Source of the DNA: Kistimonas sp. bin40
Lineage (GTDB): Bacteria > Pseudomonadota > Gammaproteobacteria > Pseudomonadales > Endozoicomonadaceae
Direction of reading: 5' to 3'
NCBI GenBank assembly: GCA_002238585.1
Contig: MPMQ01000001.1
Coordinates: 1 to 64,000 of the forward strand
DNA: 64,000 bases
The stretch's first letter is position 1. Every line of letters begins with the position of its first letter. The notes under the pieces are model-generated. The model was not told the DNA's origin. It did not search any database and saw nothing but the letters and a program-made list of their open reading frames with translations. Made by a program: the position numbers and the translations under genes. This document shows positions 8,015 through 17,382 of this stretch, piece after piece.

Positions 8015-11000
8015 ATGGCGATTTCTGGTTACCCCAAACAGGCGCAAGCGGCAGGCTGGCCTGAACACCGTTTGCAGGCGTTCCGTGATCCGGACGCAGA
8101 AAAGTACGCGTGGGCCAAGGCTCTGCATCCCCGCTTTGAGCGCAGAGTCCTGTGCGATGAAGCACTGAGTGAAAGACTGATAGTCACTGTGGCAGACGTT
8201 AACAGAAGCCTTGTCAGGGAAGGAGAGCACAGGTCCGGCGGCAACCGGCTCTGCATTGCAGGCTCCCGGGTTCTGCAGCGCATCATAGGCACACGTTACC
8301 TTGGAACCGGAGGCCCTCCAGACAGAGTGCTCTACCCGGTCACCGATATTGACGTCTGGGCTCAGGACAGCGAAACACTCAATCACCTGGCGCAGGTGTT
8401 GGAGATGATGTACAGAACACGCTTTTACGCGCTCTGCAAGCTGAGTCTGGGGGCGGATTTCTCGCGCGAGCCTGTGCCGCTGGAATCGCAGCGCTATGCG
8501 CTGCTGGGGTCGCCTTTCAGTCGGCAGGATATCGGCTTGTACTACAACCCCCTATTCTTCCACGGCCCGGAAGATAATCCGCGCCTGTCGCCGTTTCTTG
8601 CCAAGGTGGATGCCAGCTGTCCCCTGCCACGGGGAAATTACAATGAGCGCGATCCGACCCGATCTGGCCCGGTGCGGCTGACAGCCGCAGGTCGAAGCCG
8701 CGCACGATTGCTTGAGGCACTTTACCATTCAAAGGACCTGCCCATGGCTGTTGTGGAGGAACGTACCATCATGGCGCCGTCTCTGTCGGATATGCAATAT
8801 CTGGCTTCCCTTCAGGATGTGGCAGCCTCCAGGCACTGCGCTCAAAACACCAAGGAAAAGCTGACAGGTAGCGTTTTGCCTTTGATGCTGTACCTCGAGG
8901 CTACCCGCAGAATGGGGGCCTTTGACTGGAAGCCTGATGATTTTTCCCGGCATCTGCTGCGTCTGTGTGCCGGACAGATACCCGAGAGACTCATCCAGCT
9001 TGAAAGCCTGCTGCGCAAGATTTCAATGCGTGCGGCGGAGCTTGTGTATCAGGTTTCAGGGCTTGGGGCTCTCCCTTTGGAGCCTCCCCGGCACTGGCAT
9101 GGGCGCAAAAAAGTGGCATCTTCCTGCAGCAGGAAAACTCAATCGCTGCCGGACAAACCGCAGGAAGAAGTGACAAGGGGTGAGACAAGCTCTGCCGCGC
9201 AGAGACAGGAACTCAAGGAAGCTGTGGCCCCGCCTGTGCATATTTCGAAGAGACAGCCAAGAAAGAAGAACGCGAGAAAAAGAACCTCTGCCAGTGCCGG
9301 CGAGATGCAGCCCCCGGAAGCACAACCGGTGCAGCTCACCTGGGCTTGTGTTGTCAAAGGAAAACGGCTGCCGGATGGTGAGGAGAGTAATGAGCCAGGC
9401 CGGCGCTCGCCATCTGCTGCTGTGCCAGGACTGGGCGACAGCCCTGCCGCCGCTGTTCCTGCCGGAATGCACAGGCACGGGGAACAAAGCACAGAGGCAA
9501 AGGTGTCAGCAAGTCATGCCGGGAGCCCGACAGCACTGCAAGCTGTCGACAAGTCCGGCATTGTTGAGTCCGAGACAGGTACACAAGAGACAGAAACCGG
9601 ACTGCCGGAGAAAGCGGTCAGTTCGACCAGACGTGCGGCAGCGCCGCAAGATGCCGACAGACCGGCTGCTGACGAGCCCAGTGTTGAGGTCTCGACTGAG
9701 GCTCAGGCAAGAGAAACCGGTACCGCAGGTCCGCATGCCGGTCGCACCAGTCCTGCGACGGTATTGGGTGCCGGCAGCCCGGCGCCTGCCGCGTCAAGGA
9801 GGCCAGCTGAAGAGGCTGAAGAGAAAGACACGGCGCGACCCGAGGTCTCTGCGGGTCTGAGTCGATCCTCACCAGTGCCCCGGCAGAGCACCAGCCCGGT
9901 CGGTGACAAGCCCTGCCAGGCTGCCGAGCCAGAGTCCGAATCACTGGCAGAGGTCGGGCATCCGGTTCCCGCCGCGACCAGGTCGACGAAGGGCAAAAAT
10001 GGAAGCCGTTCCAGGAAAGGCTCGCAGAAAGGGAAATCCCAGCAGGCGCAAGCCGCATCCAGCATCACTACCCCGAAAAAGAAATCCGGCAAGAGCTTCC
10101 TGGCGCAGTACCTGGCAGAACAGAAAAAGCGGGAGGCTTGCCCGCGCGTTGAGCCGCACAGGCATACGTCGATGTTGTTCCAGGACCGATGCCCCGAAGG
10201 TGCAACTGATGGTGAAAAGCGTATTTTCGACGTGTCAGCGGAAATCAGAGTGGAGATTATTGAGGGCACTTTGGGCTGCTACGGACGTCCCTATCTGCTG
10301 TGGTCCGATGAAGATCTGGCAAACAAGAGGATCGCAGACAGACTGTACAACAAGCTGAGTCCGGTTGATGGCGACCGATACCCCTATGCCAACTATTTCA
10401 GAGGCATCATACAGTGCAGCCGGGACAGCAGTCGCTTTCTGGCTTGCCAGCAGTTATTCCGTGCGGCCCTGGCTGGTGTGACGGGTGCAGCTTTCGAGCT
10501 GCTGCTGTTGTGTCTTCGGGACAGAACGCGTCCACTGCCTTTATGCGTGCCTCTGCAGCTGATGCGCCATTGCTTCAGTCATGCAGAAGGCGGGGTTTAT
10601 CTGGCGCATGTCCATTACCGCTCACAGAGCCTGCCTGCAGATTGGCAGGATGCTGTCGTGAGCACCTTGGCCTGCTGCCTGGCAACGCATCCCACGCCAG
10701 CTCACTGGAAAGCTGCCGGGCAGGCGTTGAGCAAACTGTCAGCGACAATGGATCCGTGTGAACGGGAAGCTCGTCTGGTCCTGGCCGCCTTTGCATGGCA
10801 TATCGGTCAGGAACCGGCACTGGCGCACAATTGCCGCATCAGTCACAAGCGTATCAAGCAGATGCCTCCTCATCAGGCACTGGACTGGTTGATCATTAAC
10901 TCCATGGCCCAGGAGCCGGACGTCAAGTTGTCATCTGTTCCGGAGACTATCCGCGCCTGGCTGCCCTGCCAGGTTTTCATGAGTCTCCTTGCCAGGAATG

Positions 11001-14000
11001 AGGGGGCATTGAGAGCTTTGCTCGATGGGCTGACCGAAGAAGAAGACAGTTTTTTTCTGGAGTGGATTCCTCTGTGCCTGATTGATCCTTCTGCTATCGC
11101 CGGGTTTGAGAGCCTGCCAGAGTTGAAGAAGTTCTGGCAGGCCAGACAAGTGGCTTCCCCTTGTTCTTCCCATGGTTCCGGGACAGGCAGTCAGGAGGCC
11201 TCGTTTCCCGAAATCTTGCACGACCCTCTCCCTCCTGTAGGGGACTGGCGTCTTGCGCAAATGCTTGAAGAATCTTCCCGGGAGGAAGCCAAAAAGACAG
11301 CTGATCAGTGGCGCACCATGGACATCCGTCTGTTGCGGGAACTGGTCGGTGTCCCATGCGAGCACCTGGTCAGTCCCTCATGCGAGCACCATGACCTGGC
11401 TCCTACTACAGATGTGGGAATCAAGCTCACAGCCGCTGTCATGTTGTACCTGGGGGCCAGTGCAATGACTCCAACCCCGGAGGGACGTCCCCTGATCCAT
11501 TTCGGGCGTTTTGATCCTGCTGCCTGCAAGGTGGCCCTGCAGATGTTGCGTCCGGCCGTTGCTGAGTTTGCAAACCCCTATGCCTGTTGGTTCTACGCTC
11601 GCCTGCGCAGGGCAGAACTCCTGGCGGCCAGGCCCTGCCCGGGGGGAGAGCAGGCATGGAAGGACCATTACATTGGGCTGCTTTTGTATGCTGCGGTCAC
11701 GGGAGTCAAGCAAGCTTTCGAGGACCTGTTGCTGGAATTCCGGAGAGGAAGAGCTGATGCTTGCCTTCCTGTCATTATTCATCTTATCCAGATGTGGCCC
11801 AGACTCAGGCTCCGCCTGGAACTGAAACTGGGCCTGTCAGGGCCGTCCGCATGGCAGTCTGTCGCTGAGCTGTTTCGCTCGGCTGGTGCAGTGGAAGCGG
11901 CCAGCTGGATATCGAGTGTCGATACTTGTGGTGTGCAACTGCTTTGCCTGGCGGAGCAATCGTCCTCCCGACAGGGGGGGCTGCGTCTGACGCTGCTGGG
12001 CACTGCCATGACCAGTTTCCGTAGAGGAGAAGCCTGTTGGCAGAAGATGCTTGAAGTAGAAAAAAAGAGTGCAATCCAGGTCAGCCTGGATTTGCAGCTG
12101 AGCATGCTGCATTTCATCATGCTGTCTCCCTGGTACTCCGACAAGCTCAGCACGCTGGTCTCACTGTACTTGTCCCCTCCCCTGCGGCATGTGCGCGCAA
12201 GCTGGCCCATTCTGCGCGTGGAGGATGTTCAATTGGCTCCCCTGGAAGCTGTGCCAGAGGAATTCTGGATGCAAATTCTGGCCAGCTTGCAATGGCATGG
12301 ATCGCAGCCGTCCATAAACTGCCTGAGGGAGATTGCCCGGCAGCGTGTTTCGAAAAAGAACCTCGCGCTTTGTGAGGACCCTGCAAGAAAGACCCGGGTT
12401 GCGCTCGTCCATGCCCTTCTGTTTATGGATAGTGCTTATGGCTTGCGTGACACACTGCGTAACAGTGGGCAGCAGGAGGGGGGTGAGGCGGAAGGCCGAG
12501 GGGTGTTGCGTATCTACAAGGAGGTGGGGAGCTTGACGCCGCCCCTGTGCGTCAGCCCCTTGCTCCTTCCAGAGGCTTGGCATTTTACCCTGTTTCCTGT
12601 GGATGCTCTCTTCAGTCGTTGTCTGGCAGAGGGACGTCCCGGCTCGGAGTTCATGGGAGTGTTGGTGCGTGCCGTTGCCAGCCTGCAGGACGGACCACTG
12701 CAAGGCGGGCTGGTGCGCCTCAGGAGAATAGAGAACGCAGAAGTCACACAGCTACGAACCCTGCTCCATGGAGAGTACAGCAGGCAGCAAGAGTTGACCC
12801 GTACCAATGCGTCGATGAGTTCCCCCATTAACCCCTATATTGCTTTGATGGTTGGCCTTGTTGATGAGCGCGATGCCATCACCTGCTTTGCCAAAAATCC
12901 AAAGACAACGCGGGCGGTGGTGCAGGCCGCTGCGTCTTACCTGGACGCAGCCATGCTGGGTTGTGATGATGGGGTTCGTCATCTGGCGCGGGTGGCACTG
13001 GCTTACCCTAATTCCCCTGTCGCTGTGGAAAGAGTGCTGGACTTGTTCCTGGCACAAAGACGTCGGCCTATGCGTCACAGGTTGAGATTCGAACTGCCCG
13101 GCCTTCCCGTCTGCGGCGAGGAACAATCCGTGATTATGGCCAGGCTGGAAGAGCACTGTTTTTCGGATACAGTTGAGCGGGAATATAGCGGTAGCGTTAG
13201 TAAAGAGCTGCAAAACTTCCTTGAGAAGCAACTGATCCCCGCGCTGAAGGCTTTGAAAGGACAGCTTACGCAGCCGAACAACCAGGCCTGGGTGCAGTTG
13301 ATGCTCAGTTGCTGTTTCATCCGTGTCACCCGGTGCCTGCGTCTGGAGCAGGCGGAGGAGGCGACAAGCGAAGTTTCGCAACGAATTCAGCAAGAATGCG
13401 TGGATATTTGTTTTAAAATGCTGCCATTCATGCCTTCGAATAACCAGGTCAGCCATATGTGTCATTCGCTTCTTGACCAATGGATGAGTCACCTGAGTAT
13501 GGTCTGGTGGCCGAGTGAGGTCGCAAGGCTTGTTGAACTGCGCATCGCCTTCATGAGGGAGAAGTCCGGGAAGCAGATGCCCAGTGCCCGATCGATTCCT
13601 TTGCTGCTGAAAGACCCCGCGACCTTGTCGGGCCCGGTCACGGATGACGGGGAAAAGAAGAAGCTCCACTGGCTGATGGATTGGCAGAGTTACGAAGGGG
13701 GCTGGTCCGAACTGATGCTGTTCATGGGCCATGACGAGATGCTGCAATGGCAAGAGTGTTATGCGGACGCTGTTCTGCATAGAACCATAAAAGGTGATGC
13801 AGGTGTTGATCAACACCTTATCAGGTTCTTTCCCGGCATACATAAATACCACAGGTTTCAGAACGCTCTTCTGAACCACGTGATCATGTTTCGTTGCCTC
13901 GGAAGGGGGGCTCCTCTGCCGATTCCAACAGATTTCACTGAGGTGAGGTTCCTGCAGTATTGGTTTACCCTGCTCGCGGTGGAGTATCCCGCTGAGCGAG

Positions 14001-14035
14001 TGGAGGGAGGAGTGGACAGCTCACAAGATCTCTGA
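8015..14035 (+). CDS. Very large protein of unknown function with possible nucleotidyltransferase-like N-terminus
   Basis: 2006 residues; no strong Shine-Dalgarno. Residues 80-115 contain CIAGSRVLQRIIG followed by VTDIDVWAQD, which resembles the nucleotidyltransferase signature (GS, helix, then DxD: glycine-serine at 83-84, aspartates at 111 and 113), as in CCA-adding and poly(A) polymerase-type enzymes. The spacing is longer than usual, so this is tentative. Residues of about 365-690 are low-complexity, rich in Pro, Ala, Glu, Lys and Arg, and probably disordered. The remainder is helical, with recurring Leu-rich segments such as LFRAALAGVTGAAFELLLLCL and LLYAAVTGVKQAFEDLLLEF, suggestive of Sel1/TPR-like solenoid repeats. 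No signal peptide or membrane segment was seen. Its size, disorder and neighbour suggest a host-interaction protein, which is inference only. Confidence 0.6.
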   Translation: MAISGYPKQAQAAGWPEHRLQAFRDPDAEKYAWAKALHPRFERRVLCDEALSERLIVTVADVNRSLVREGEHRSGGNRLCIAGSRVLQRIIGTRYLGTGGPPDRVLYPVTDIDVWAQDSETLNHLAQVLEMMYRTRFYALCKLSLGADFSREPVPLESQRYALLGSPFSRQDIGLYYNPLFFHGPEDNPRLSPFLAKVDASCPLPRGNYNERDPTRSGPVRLTAAGRSRARLLEALYHSKDLPMAVVEERTIMAPSLSDMQYLASLQDVAASRHCAQNTKEKLTGSVLPLMLYLEATRRMGAFDWKPDDFSRHLLRLCAGQIPERLIQLESLLRKISMRAAELVYQVSGLGALPLEPPRHWHGRKKVASSCSRKTQSLPDKPQEEVTRGETSSAAQRQELKEAVAPPVHISKRQPRKKNARKRTSASAGEMQPPEAQPVQLTWACVVKGKRLPDGEESNEPGRRSPSAAVPGLGDSPAAAVPAGMHRHGEQSTEAKVSASHAGSPTALQAVDKSGIVESETGTQETETGLPEKAVSSTRRAAAPQDADRPAADEPSVEVSTEAQARETGTAGPHAGRTSPATVLGAGSPAPAASRRPAEEAEEKDTARPEVSAGLSRSSPVPRQSTSPVGDKPCQAAEPESESLAEVGHPVPAATRSTKGKNGSRSRKGSQKGKSQQAQAASSITTPKKKSGKSFLAQYLAEQKKREACPRVEPHRHTSMLFQDRCPEGATDGEKRIFDVSAEIRVEIIEGTLGCYGRPYLLWSDEDLANKRIADRLYNKLSPVDGDRYPYANYFRGIIQCSRDSSRFLACQQLFRAALAGVTGAAFELLLLCLRDRTRPLPLCVPLQLMRHCFSHAEGGVYLAHVHYRSQSLPADWQDAVVSTLACCLATHPTPAHWKAAGQALSKLSATMDPCEREARLVLAAFAWHIGQEPALAHNCRISHKRIKQMPPHQALDWLIINSMAQEPDVKLSSVPETIRAWLPCQVFMSLLARNEGALRALLDGLTEEEDSFFLEWIPLCLIDPSAIAGFESLPELKKFWQARQVASPCSSHGSGTGSQEASFPEILHDPLPPVGDWRLAQMLEESSREEAKKTADQWRTMDIRLLRELVGVPCEHLVSPSCEHHDLAPTTDVGIKLTAAVMLYLGASAMTPTPEGRPLIHFGRFDPAACKVALQMLRPAVAEFANPYACWFYARLRRAELLAARPCPGGEQAWKDHYIGLLLYAAVTGVKQAFEDLLLEFRRGRADACLPVIIHLIQMWPRLRLRLELKLGLSGPSAWQSVAELFRSAGAVEAASWISSVDTCGVQLLCLAEQSSSRQGGLRLTLLGTAMTSFRRGEACWQKMLEVEKKSAIQVSLDLQLSMLHFIMLSPWYSDKLSTLVSLYLSPPLRHVRASWPILRVEDVQLAPLEAVPEEFWMQILASLQWHGSQPSINCLREIARQRVSKKNLALCEDPARKTRVALVHALLFMDSAYGLRDTLRNSGQQEGGEAEGRGVLRIYKEVGSLTPPLCVSPLLLPEAWHFTLFPVDALFSRCLAEGRPGSEFMGVLVRAVASLQDGPLQGGLVRLRRIENAEVTQLRTLLHGEYSRQQELTRTNASMSSPINPYIALMVGLVDERDAITCFAKNPKTTRAVVQAAASYLDAAMLGCDDGVRHLARVALAYPNSPVAVERVLDLFLAQRRRPMRHRLRFELPGLPVCGEEQSVIMARLEEHCFSDTVEREYSGSVSKELQNFLEKQLIPALKALKGQLTQPNNQAWVQLMLSCCFIRVTRCLRLEQAEEATSEVSQRIQQECVDICFKMLPFMPSNNQVSHMCHSLLDQWMSHLSMVWWPSEVARLVELRIAFMREKSGKQMPSARSIPLLLKDPATLSGPVTDDGEKKKLHWLMDWQSYEGGWSELMLFMGHDEMLQWQECYADAVLHRTIKGDAGVDQHLIRFFPGIHKYHRFQNALLNHVIMFRCLGRGAPLPIPTDFTEVRFLQYWFTLLAVEYPAERVEGGVDSSQDL

Positions 14036-14204
14036 CTGTGGCTGTTTCCGGAGGCTTGTCCGGGAATATGTCCTGCTGTGCACAAGCCGACCCGGGATTC
14101 GGTTCTGTATGAGGCGGTGCCATCTGTATTACGCGTAAAAACGGCGCAGTTGTTTTTTTGCCGGGTGCCTCATTGCGGTATACTCGCCCGCTTGTGTCTC
14201 CCCC

Positions 14205-15212
14205 TTGTCTGGAATTCTTTGCTTGAACACAGAATCTGTTCGCGGTGGTTCTCCTGCCGATCGCCCTTACACTGCCGGGTATCGCTTTCATCCTGGCCTC
14301 TTGCACCCAAGACATTGGCCTTTGTGGTTGCTGTTGGCGCTGTTGTTTGCAATAGGGCGCTTACCCTTCAGCTGGGTTGTGGCCCTGGGGCGTTGGACGG
14401 GCCGTCGGCTGTTGCAACTGGGGGGCAAGCGTCGGGCGATTGCCTGGCGTAATCTGGAGCTGTGTTTTCCTGAAAAAACACTGGAAGAAAGGCAGCAATT
14501 ACTGAAACGAAATTTTGAGTTTCTGGGCGTGGCCCTGCTGGAGCCTGGCGTTGCCTGGTTTTCCAGTCGCAAGCGTATCCTGCGTATCAGCCGTGTACTG
14601 GGACTGTCCAATTTGTTGCAGGCCGGTGGCGAGCTGCGGGGTGTTCTGATCAACTCCCTGCATATGCTGTGTGCCGAGATGGCCTTGCGTGTGATTGGTG
14701 AGCATTTTTCTTTCAACATTTTGTACCGGGTGCATGACAACCCTGTTTATGAGTACGTCAGTGCCGTAGGCCGGGCGCGGGCGCGTTACAAGTCGCGCTT
14801 CATCCCGCGCAAGCAGGTCAGGGATCTGTTGTATTTTCTCGAGCGAAACGAGATCGGGCTCATACTGCCCGACCAGGATTTTGGGGGCAGGCACAGCCGC
14901 TGGATTCCCTTCTTCGGCGTGGAGGCGGCGACGATTACCAGTACCTCGGATTTTGCCCGGCTCAGTGATGCAGCAGTGGTGATGGGAACCTGTTATCTGG
15001 ATGCAGACAATCGTTATGTTGTTCAGGTTTCTGAGCCTCTTGAGCAGTTTCCTACTGATGACAGCGAAGCTGACACCGCGCGTGTGAGCGCCTTGACGGA
15101 AGCTTTTATCCGCCAGCATCCGGATCAATATCTCTGGCAACACCGCCGTTTCAAAAGACGGCCACGGGGTCAGAAGTCTTTGTACGATGCAGCCGCATCA
15201 AGGAAGGGGTAA
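14205..15212 (+). CDS. Lipid A biosynthesis lauroyl/myristoyl acyltransferase family (LpxL/HtrB-like)
   Basis: 335 residues from a TTG at 14205; a TTG at 14223 with GGA upstream is an alternative, and no start is clearly supported. The family transfers an acyl chain from acyl-ACP to Kdo-lipid A at the inner membrane. Evidence: LHPRHWPLWLLLALL at the N-terminus (membrane anchor), RNLELCFPEKTLEER, the HX4E catalytic motif in LINSLHMLCAEM, LPDQDFGGRHSRWIPFFG, and the typical C-terminal WQHRRFKRRPRG. A possible -10 TATACT lies at 14179-14184. The stop codon overlaps the start of the Nudix gene (TAATG), so the two are probably translated together. Whether it is the LpxL or the LpxM equivalent cannot be told here. 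Confidence 0.85.
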   Translation: MSGILCLNTESVRGGSPADRPYTAGYRFHPGLLHPRHWPLWLLLALLFAIGRLPFSWVVALGRWTGRRLLQLGGKRRAIAWRNLELCFPEKTLEERQQLLKRNFEFLGVALLEPGVAWFSSRKRILRISRVLGLSNLLQAGGELRGVLINSLHMLCAEMALRVIGEHFSFNILYRVHDNPVYEYVSAVGRARARYKSRFIPRKQVRDLLYFLERNEIGLILPDQDFGGRHSRWIPFFGVEAATITSTSDFARLSDAAVVMGTCYLDADNRYVVQVSEPLEQFPTDDSEADTARVSALTEAFIRQHPDQYLWQHRRFKRRPRGQKSLYDAAASRKG

Positions 15213-15766
15213 TGGTGCAGGAAGACGGTACTCGTGTGCATGGCCAGCAGGCTGCAGGAGCCCCGTACAGATTGTCTGATATTGACTGGACGGTCTGGAC
15301 GCCCCGGGATCAGGCGACCCTGGTTTTTATTATTCAGCCGCCCAATATACTGTTGATCCGTAAAAAGCGCGGATTGGGACAAGGGAAAATCAACGGCCCC
15401 GGCGGGAAAATGGAGGCCGGTGAGACGCCACAGGCCTGCGCCTTGCGCGAAGTGGAAGAGGAACTGGCCATATGTCCGCAGGCACTGCGTCTTCATGGCC
15501 AGCTTGAGTTCCAGTTCACTGATGGCTATTCGATTCGCGTGCATGTTTACACTGCCGACCGGTTTGAGGGGGAGCCTGTAGAAACGGATGAGGCCCAGCC
15601 CTTGTGGTACGCGCTGGATGCCATTCCCTATCAGGAAATGTGGGTGGATGATGCGCTCTGGATGCCGTTGATGCTGGCTGGTCGTCGTTTTTTCGGTCGC
15701 TTTGTGCTGGATCAGGACCGCTTGCTTGATCAACATATTGAAGACTTGGGCACCCTTGCCGGGTAG
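15212..15766 (+). CDS. Nudix hydrolase resembling MTH1 (oxidised purine nucleoside triphosphatase)
   Basis: 184 residues, starting at the ATG in TAATG shared with the acyltransferase stop. The Nudix box GGKMEAGETPQACALREVEEEL has the glutamates of REVEEE, but the glycine normally following is leucine. The flanks are strikingly like animal MTH1: KKRGLGQGKINGPGGK, VHVYTADRFEGEPVETDEAQP, PYQEMWVDDALWMPL and FGRFVLDQD. MTH1 hydrolyses 8-oxo-dGTP and 2-hydroxy-dATP to keep the nucleotide pool clean. Activity on these substrates is likely but inferred. About 30 residues precede the conserved domain. Confidence 0.85.
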   Translation: MVQEDGTRVHGQQAAGAPYRLSDIDWTVWTPRDQATLVFIIQPPNILLIRKKRGLGQGKINGPGGKMEAGETPQACALREVEEELAICPQALRLHGQLEFQFTDGYSIRVHVYTADRFEGEPVETDEAQPLWYALDAIPYQEMWVDDALWMPLMLAGRRFFGRFVLDQDRLLDQHIEDLGTLAG

Positions 15767-15789
15767 CCGCTTTGTGGGGTGAATGCGCT

Positions 15790-16167
15790 GTGGACAGCAT
15801 GAAAAAGTCAGTGCCGACTCTTTATGGGATTCCCAACTGTGATACCGTTCGGGCAGCGCGTCGCTGGCTGGCGGCCCAGGGGATGGAATACTGTTTTCAC
15901 AACTACCGTCAGCAAGGCCTTGATGTGGACTGGCTACAGGCCAGAGTGCGTGAACTGGGGTGGGACAGGCTGGTCAATCGGCGTTCTGCCAGCTGGCGCA
16001 GCCTGCCAGCCGAGCTGCGTGAGCGTATGAACGCCGACCGGGCGATTGAGGCTTTGCTGGCGCAGCCTGCTCTGATGAAACGTCCCTTGTTGGACACGGG
16101 TGGGGGGGAATGGTTGCTGGGTTTCTGTGCGCAAGAATGGCAGCAGGCGTTGAGCACTTGTGAGTGA
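15790..16167 (+). CDS. ArsC/Spx-family protein, YffB-like
   Basis: 125 residues from the GTG at 15790, which lies 7 bases after GGGGTGA; the ATG at 15799 (MKKSVPTLYG) is the alternative. The thioredoxin-fold start TLYGIPNCDTVRAARRWL contains the single cysteine typical of the YffB/Spx subgroup. KRPLLDTGGGEWLLGF is the family's C-terminal motif. Members are related to arsenate reductase; YffB is linked to glutathione-dependent thiol chemistry, with no firm physiological role. It lies 54 bases before dapD, an arrangement common in gammaproteobacteria. Confidence 0.8.
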   Translation: MDSMKKSVPTLYGIPNCDTVRAARRWLAAQGMEYCFHNYRQQGLDVDWLQARVRELGWDRLVNRRSASWRSLPAELRERMNADRAIEALLAQPALMKRPLLDTGGGEWLLGFCAQEWQQALSTCE

Positions 16168-16221
16168 CAGCGGTACCCAGCAGGCTACGGAATCTACGGG
16201 GAGTGCATCTCGGATTTGAAT

Positions 16222-17256
16222 ATGGATACAGAATTCTTCAGTCTGGCCGCAGGCGTCGGAACCAAGAGCAGTAACGGGGAGTGGCTGGAGGTGTTCTATC
16301 CTGCGCCGTTTTTTCAGCCGGATGCCTGGTTGGTCGATGCTTTGGCGTCTGTGACAGGTTACCAGGGTGGGAACCAGGTGATCGAGCTGGACAGTACCAC
16401 GTGCCATGCGCTGGAAGAGGTGTTTTTGCAGCACAACCTGCTGGATCACACATTGGTTCTGGGTGCGCTTGAGGCCAGTCAGAACCCTCGCGTTCTGACA
16501 TTTCTGGCAACAGATGCTGCCCCGGCCAGCACCCCGGAGGCTTACCTTAAACTGCATCTGATCTCGCACCGGTTTGTCAAACCCCGGTCTATCAATCTGG
16601 ACGGCGTGTTTTCTCTGCTGCCCAATGTGGCCTGGACGTGCCGGGGGGCTATAGACCCGGCTGAGTTGCCCCATCGGCAGTTGGCGGCACGAAGCCGAGG
16701 GGAAGTTCTGCGGGTGTACTCGATAGACAGGTTTCCTCCCATGGTGAACTACGTGGTGCCGTCTGGCGTGCGTATTGCGGATGCGGCCCGGGTGCGTCTG
16801 GGAGCCTATCTGGGAGAAGGGACGACAGTCATGCCTGCCGGGTTTGTGAACTTTGATGCCGGCGCAGAGGGACCCTGCATGATTGAAGGGCGTATTTCAT
16901 CGGGAGTGTTTGTTGGCGCAGGGTCTGATCTGGGCGGCGGATGCAGCACCATGGGAACCCTGTCCGGTGGCGGTACCGCGCGGGTTTCTGTGGGCAAAAA
17001 TTGCCTGATCGGAGCGAATGCGGGTGTGGGGATTGCTTTGGGTGATCGTTGCACCCTGGAGGCAGGTTTGTACGTGACGGCAGGTACCAAAGTCAGCTTG
17101 CTCGATGACAGCGGTCGAGTTGTCGACACAGTCAAGGCCAGCAGTTTGTCCGGACGTTCTGATCTGGTGTTTCGGCGGCATTCTGTAACGGGCGCTGTGG
17201 AATGCTTGCCCAACCGTTCGAGCATTGCGCTGAATGAGTCGCTGCACAATAACTGA
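16222..17256 (+). CDS. dapD: 2,3,4,5-tetrahydropyridine-2,6-dicarboxylate N-succinyltransferase
   Basis: 344 residues from the ATG at 16222 (MDTEFFSLAAGVGTKS), which aligns with the start of pseudomonad DapD. The enzyme succinylates tetrahydrodipicolinate in the succinylase branch of diaminopimelate/lysine synthesis, supplying peptidoglycan precursors. Evidence: the long-form N-terminal domain (STPEAYLKLHL, LPNVAWTCRGA) followed by a left-handed beta-helix with hexapeptide repeats (GVRIADAARVRLGAYLGEGT, GVFVGAGSDLGGGCSTMGTL, CLIGANAGVGIALGDRC). The length and C-terminal RRHSVTGAVECLPN fit the family. There is no close Shine-Dalgarno, only a GGGGAG about 18 bases upstream. Confidence 0.95.
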   Translation: MDTEFFSLAAGVGTKSSNGEWLEVFYPAPFFQPDAWLVDALASVTGYQGGNQVIELDSTTCHALEEVFLQHNLLDHTLVLGALEASQNPRVLTFLATDAAPASTPEAYLKLHLISHRFVKPRSINLDGVFSLLPNVAWTCRGAIDPAELPHRQLAARSRGEVLRVYSIDRFPPMVNYVVPSGVRIADAARVRLGAYLGEGTTVMPAGFVNFDAGAEGPCMIEGRISSGVFVGAGSDLGGGCSTMGTLSGGGTARVSVGKNCLIGANAGVGIALGDRCTLEAGLYVTAGTKVSLLDDSGRVVDTVKASSLSGRSDLVFRRHSVTGAVECLPNRSSIALNESLHNN

Positions 17257-17382
17257 AACAGGGTGTCACTGCATGAAAAAGTGCTGTCGTGTACAAAAGG
17301 TTCCAGCGATAACAGGGATACAGAGAGGGGCGGCGATTCACACCATGCCCTCCTTGCTGAATGTGGCAAAGCGGAGGAGCGC

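Noticed and set aside
9056..10269. Several opposite-strand and alternative open frames within the giant gene
   Set aside because: They are shadows of a GC-rich, low-complexity coding region with strong codon structure in the main frame.
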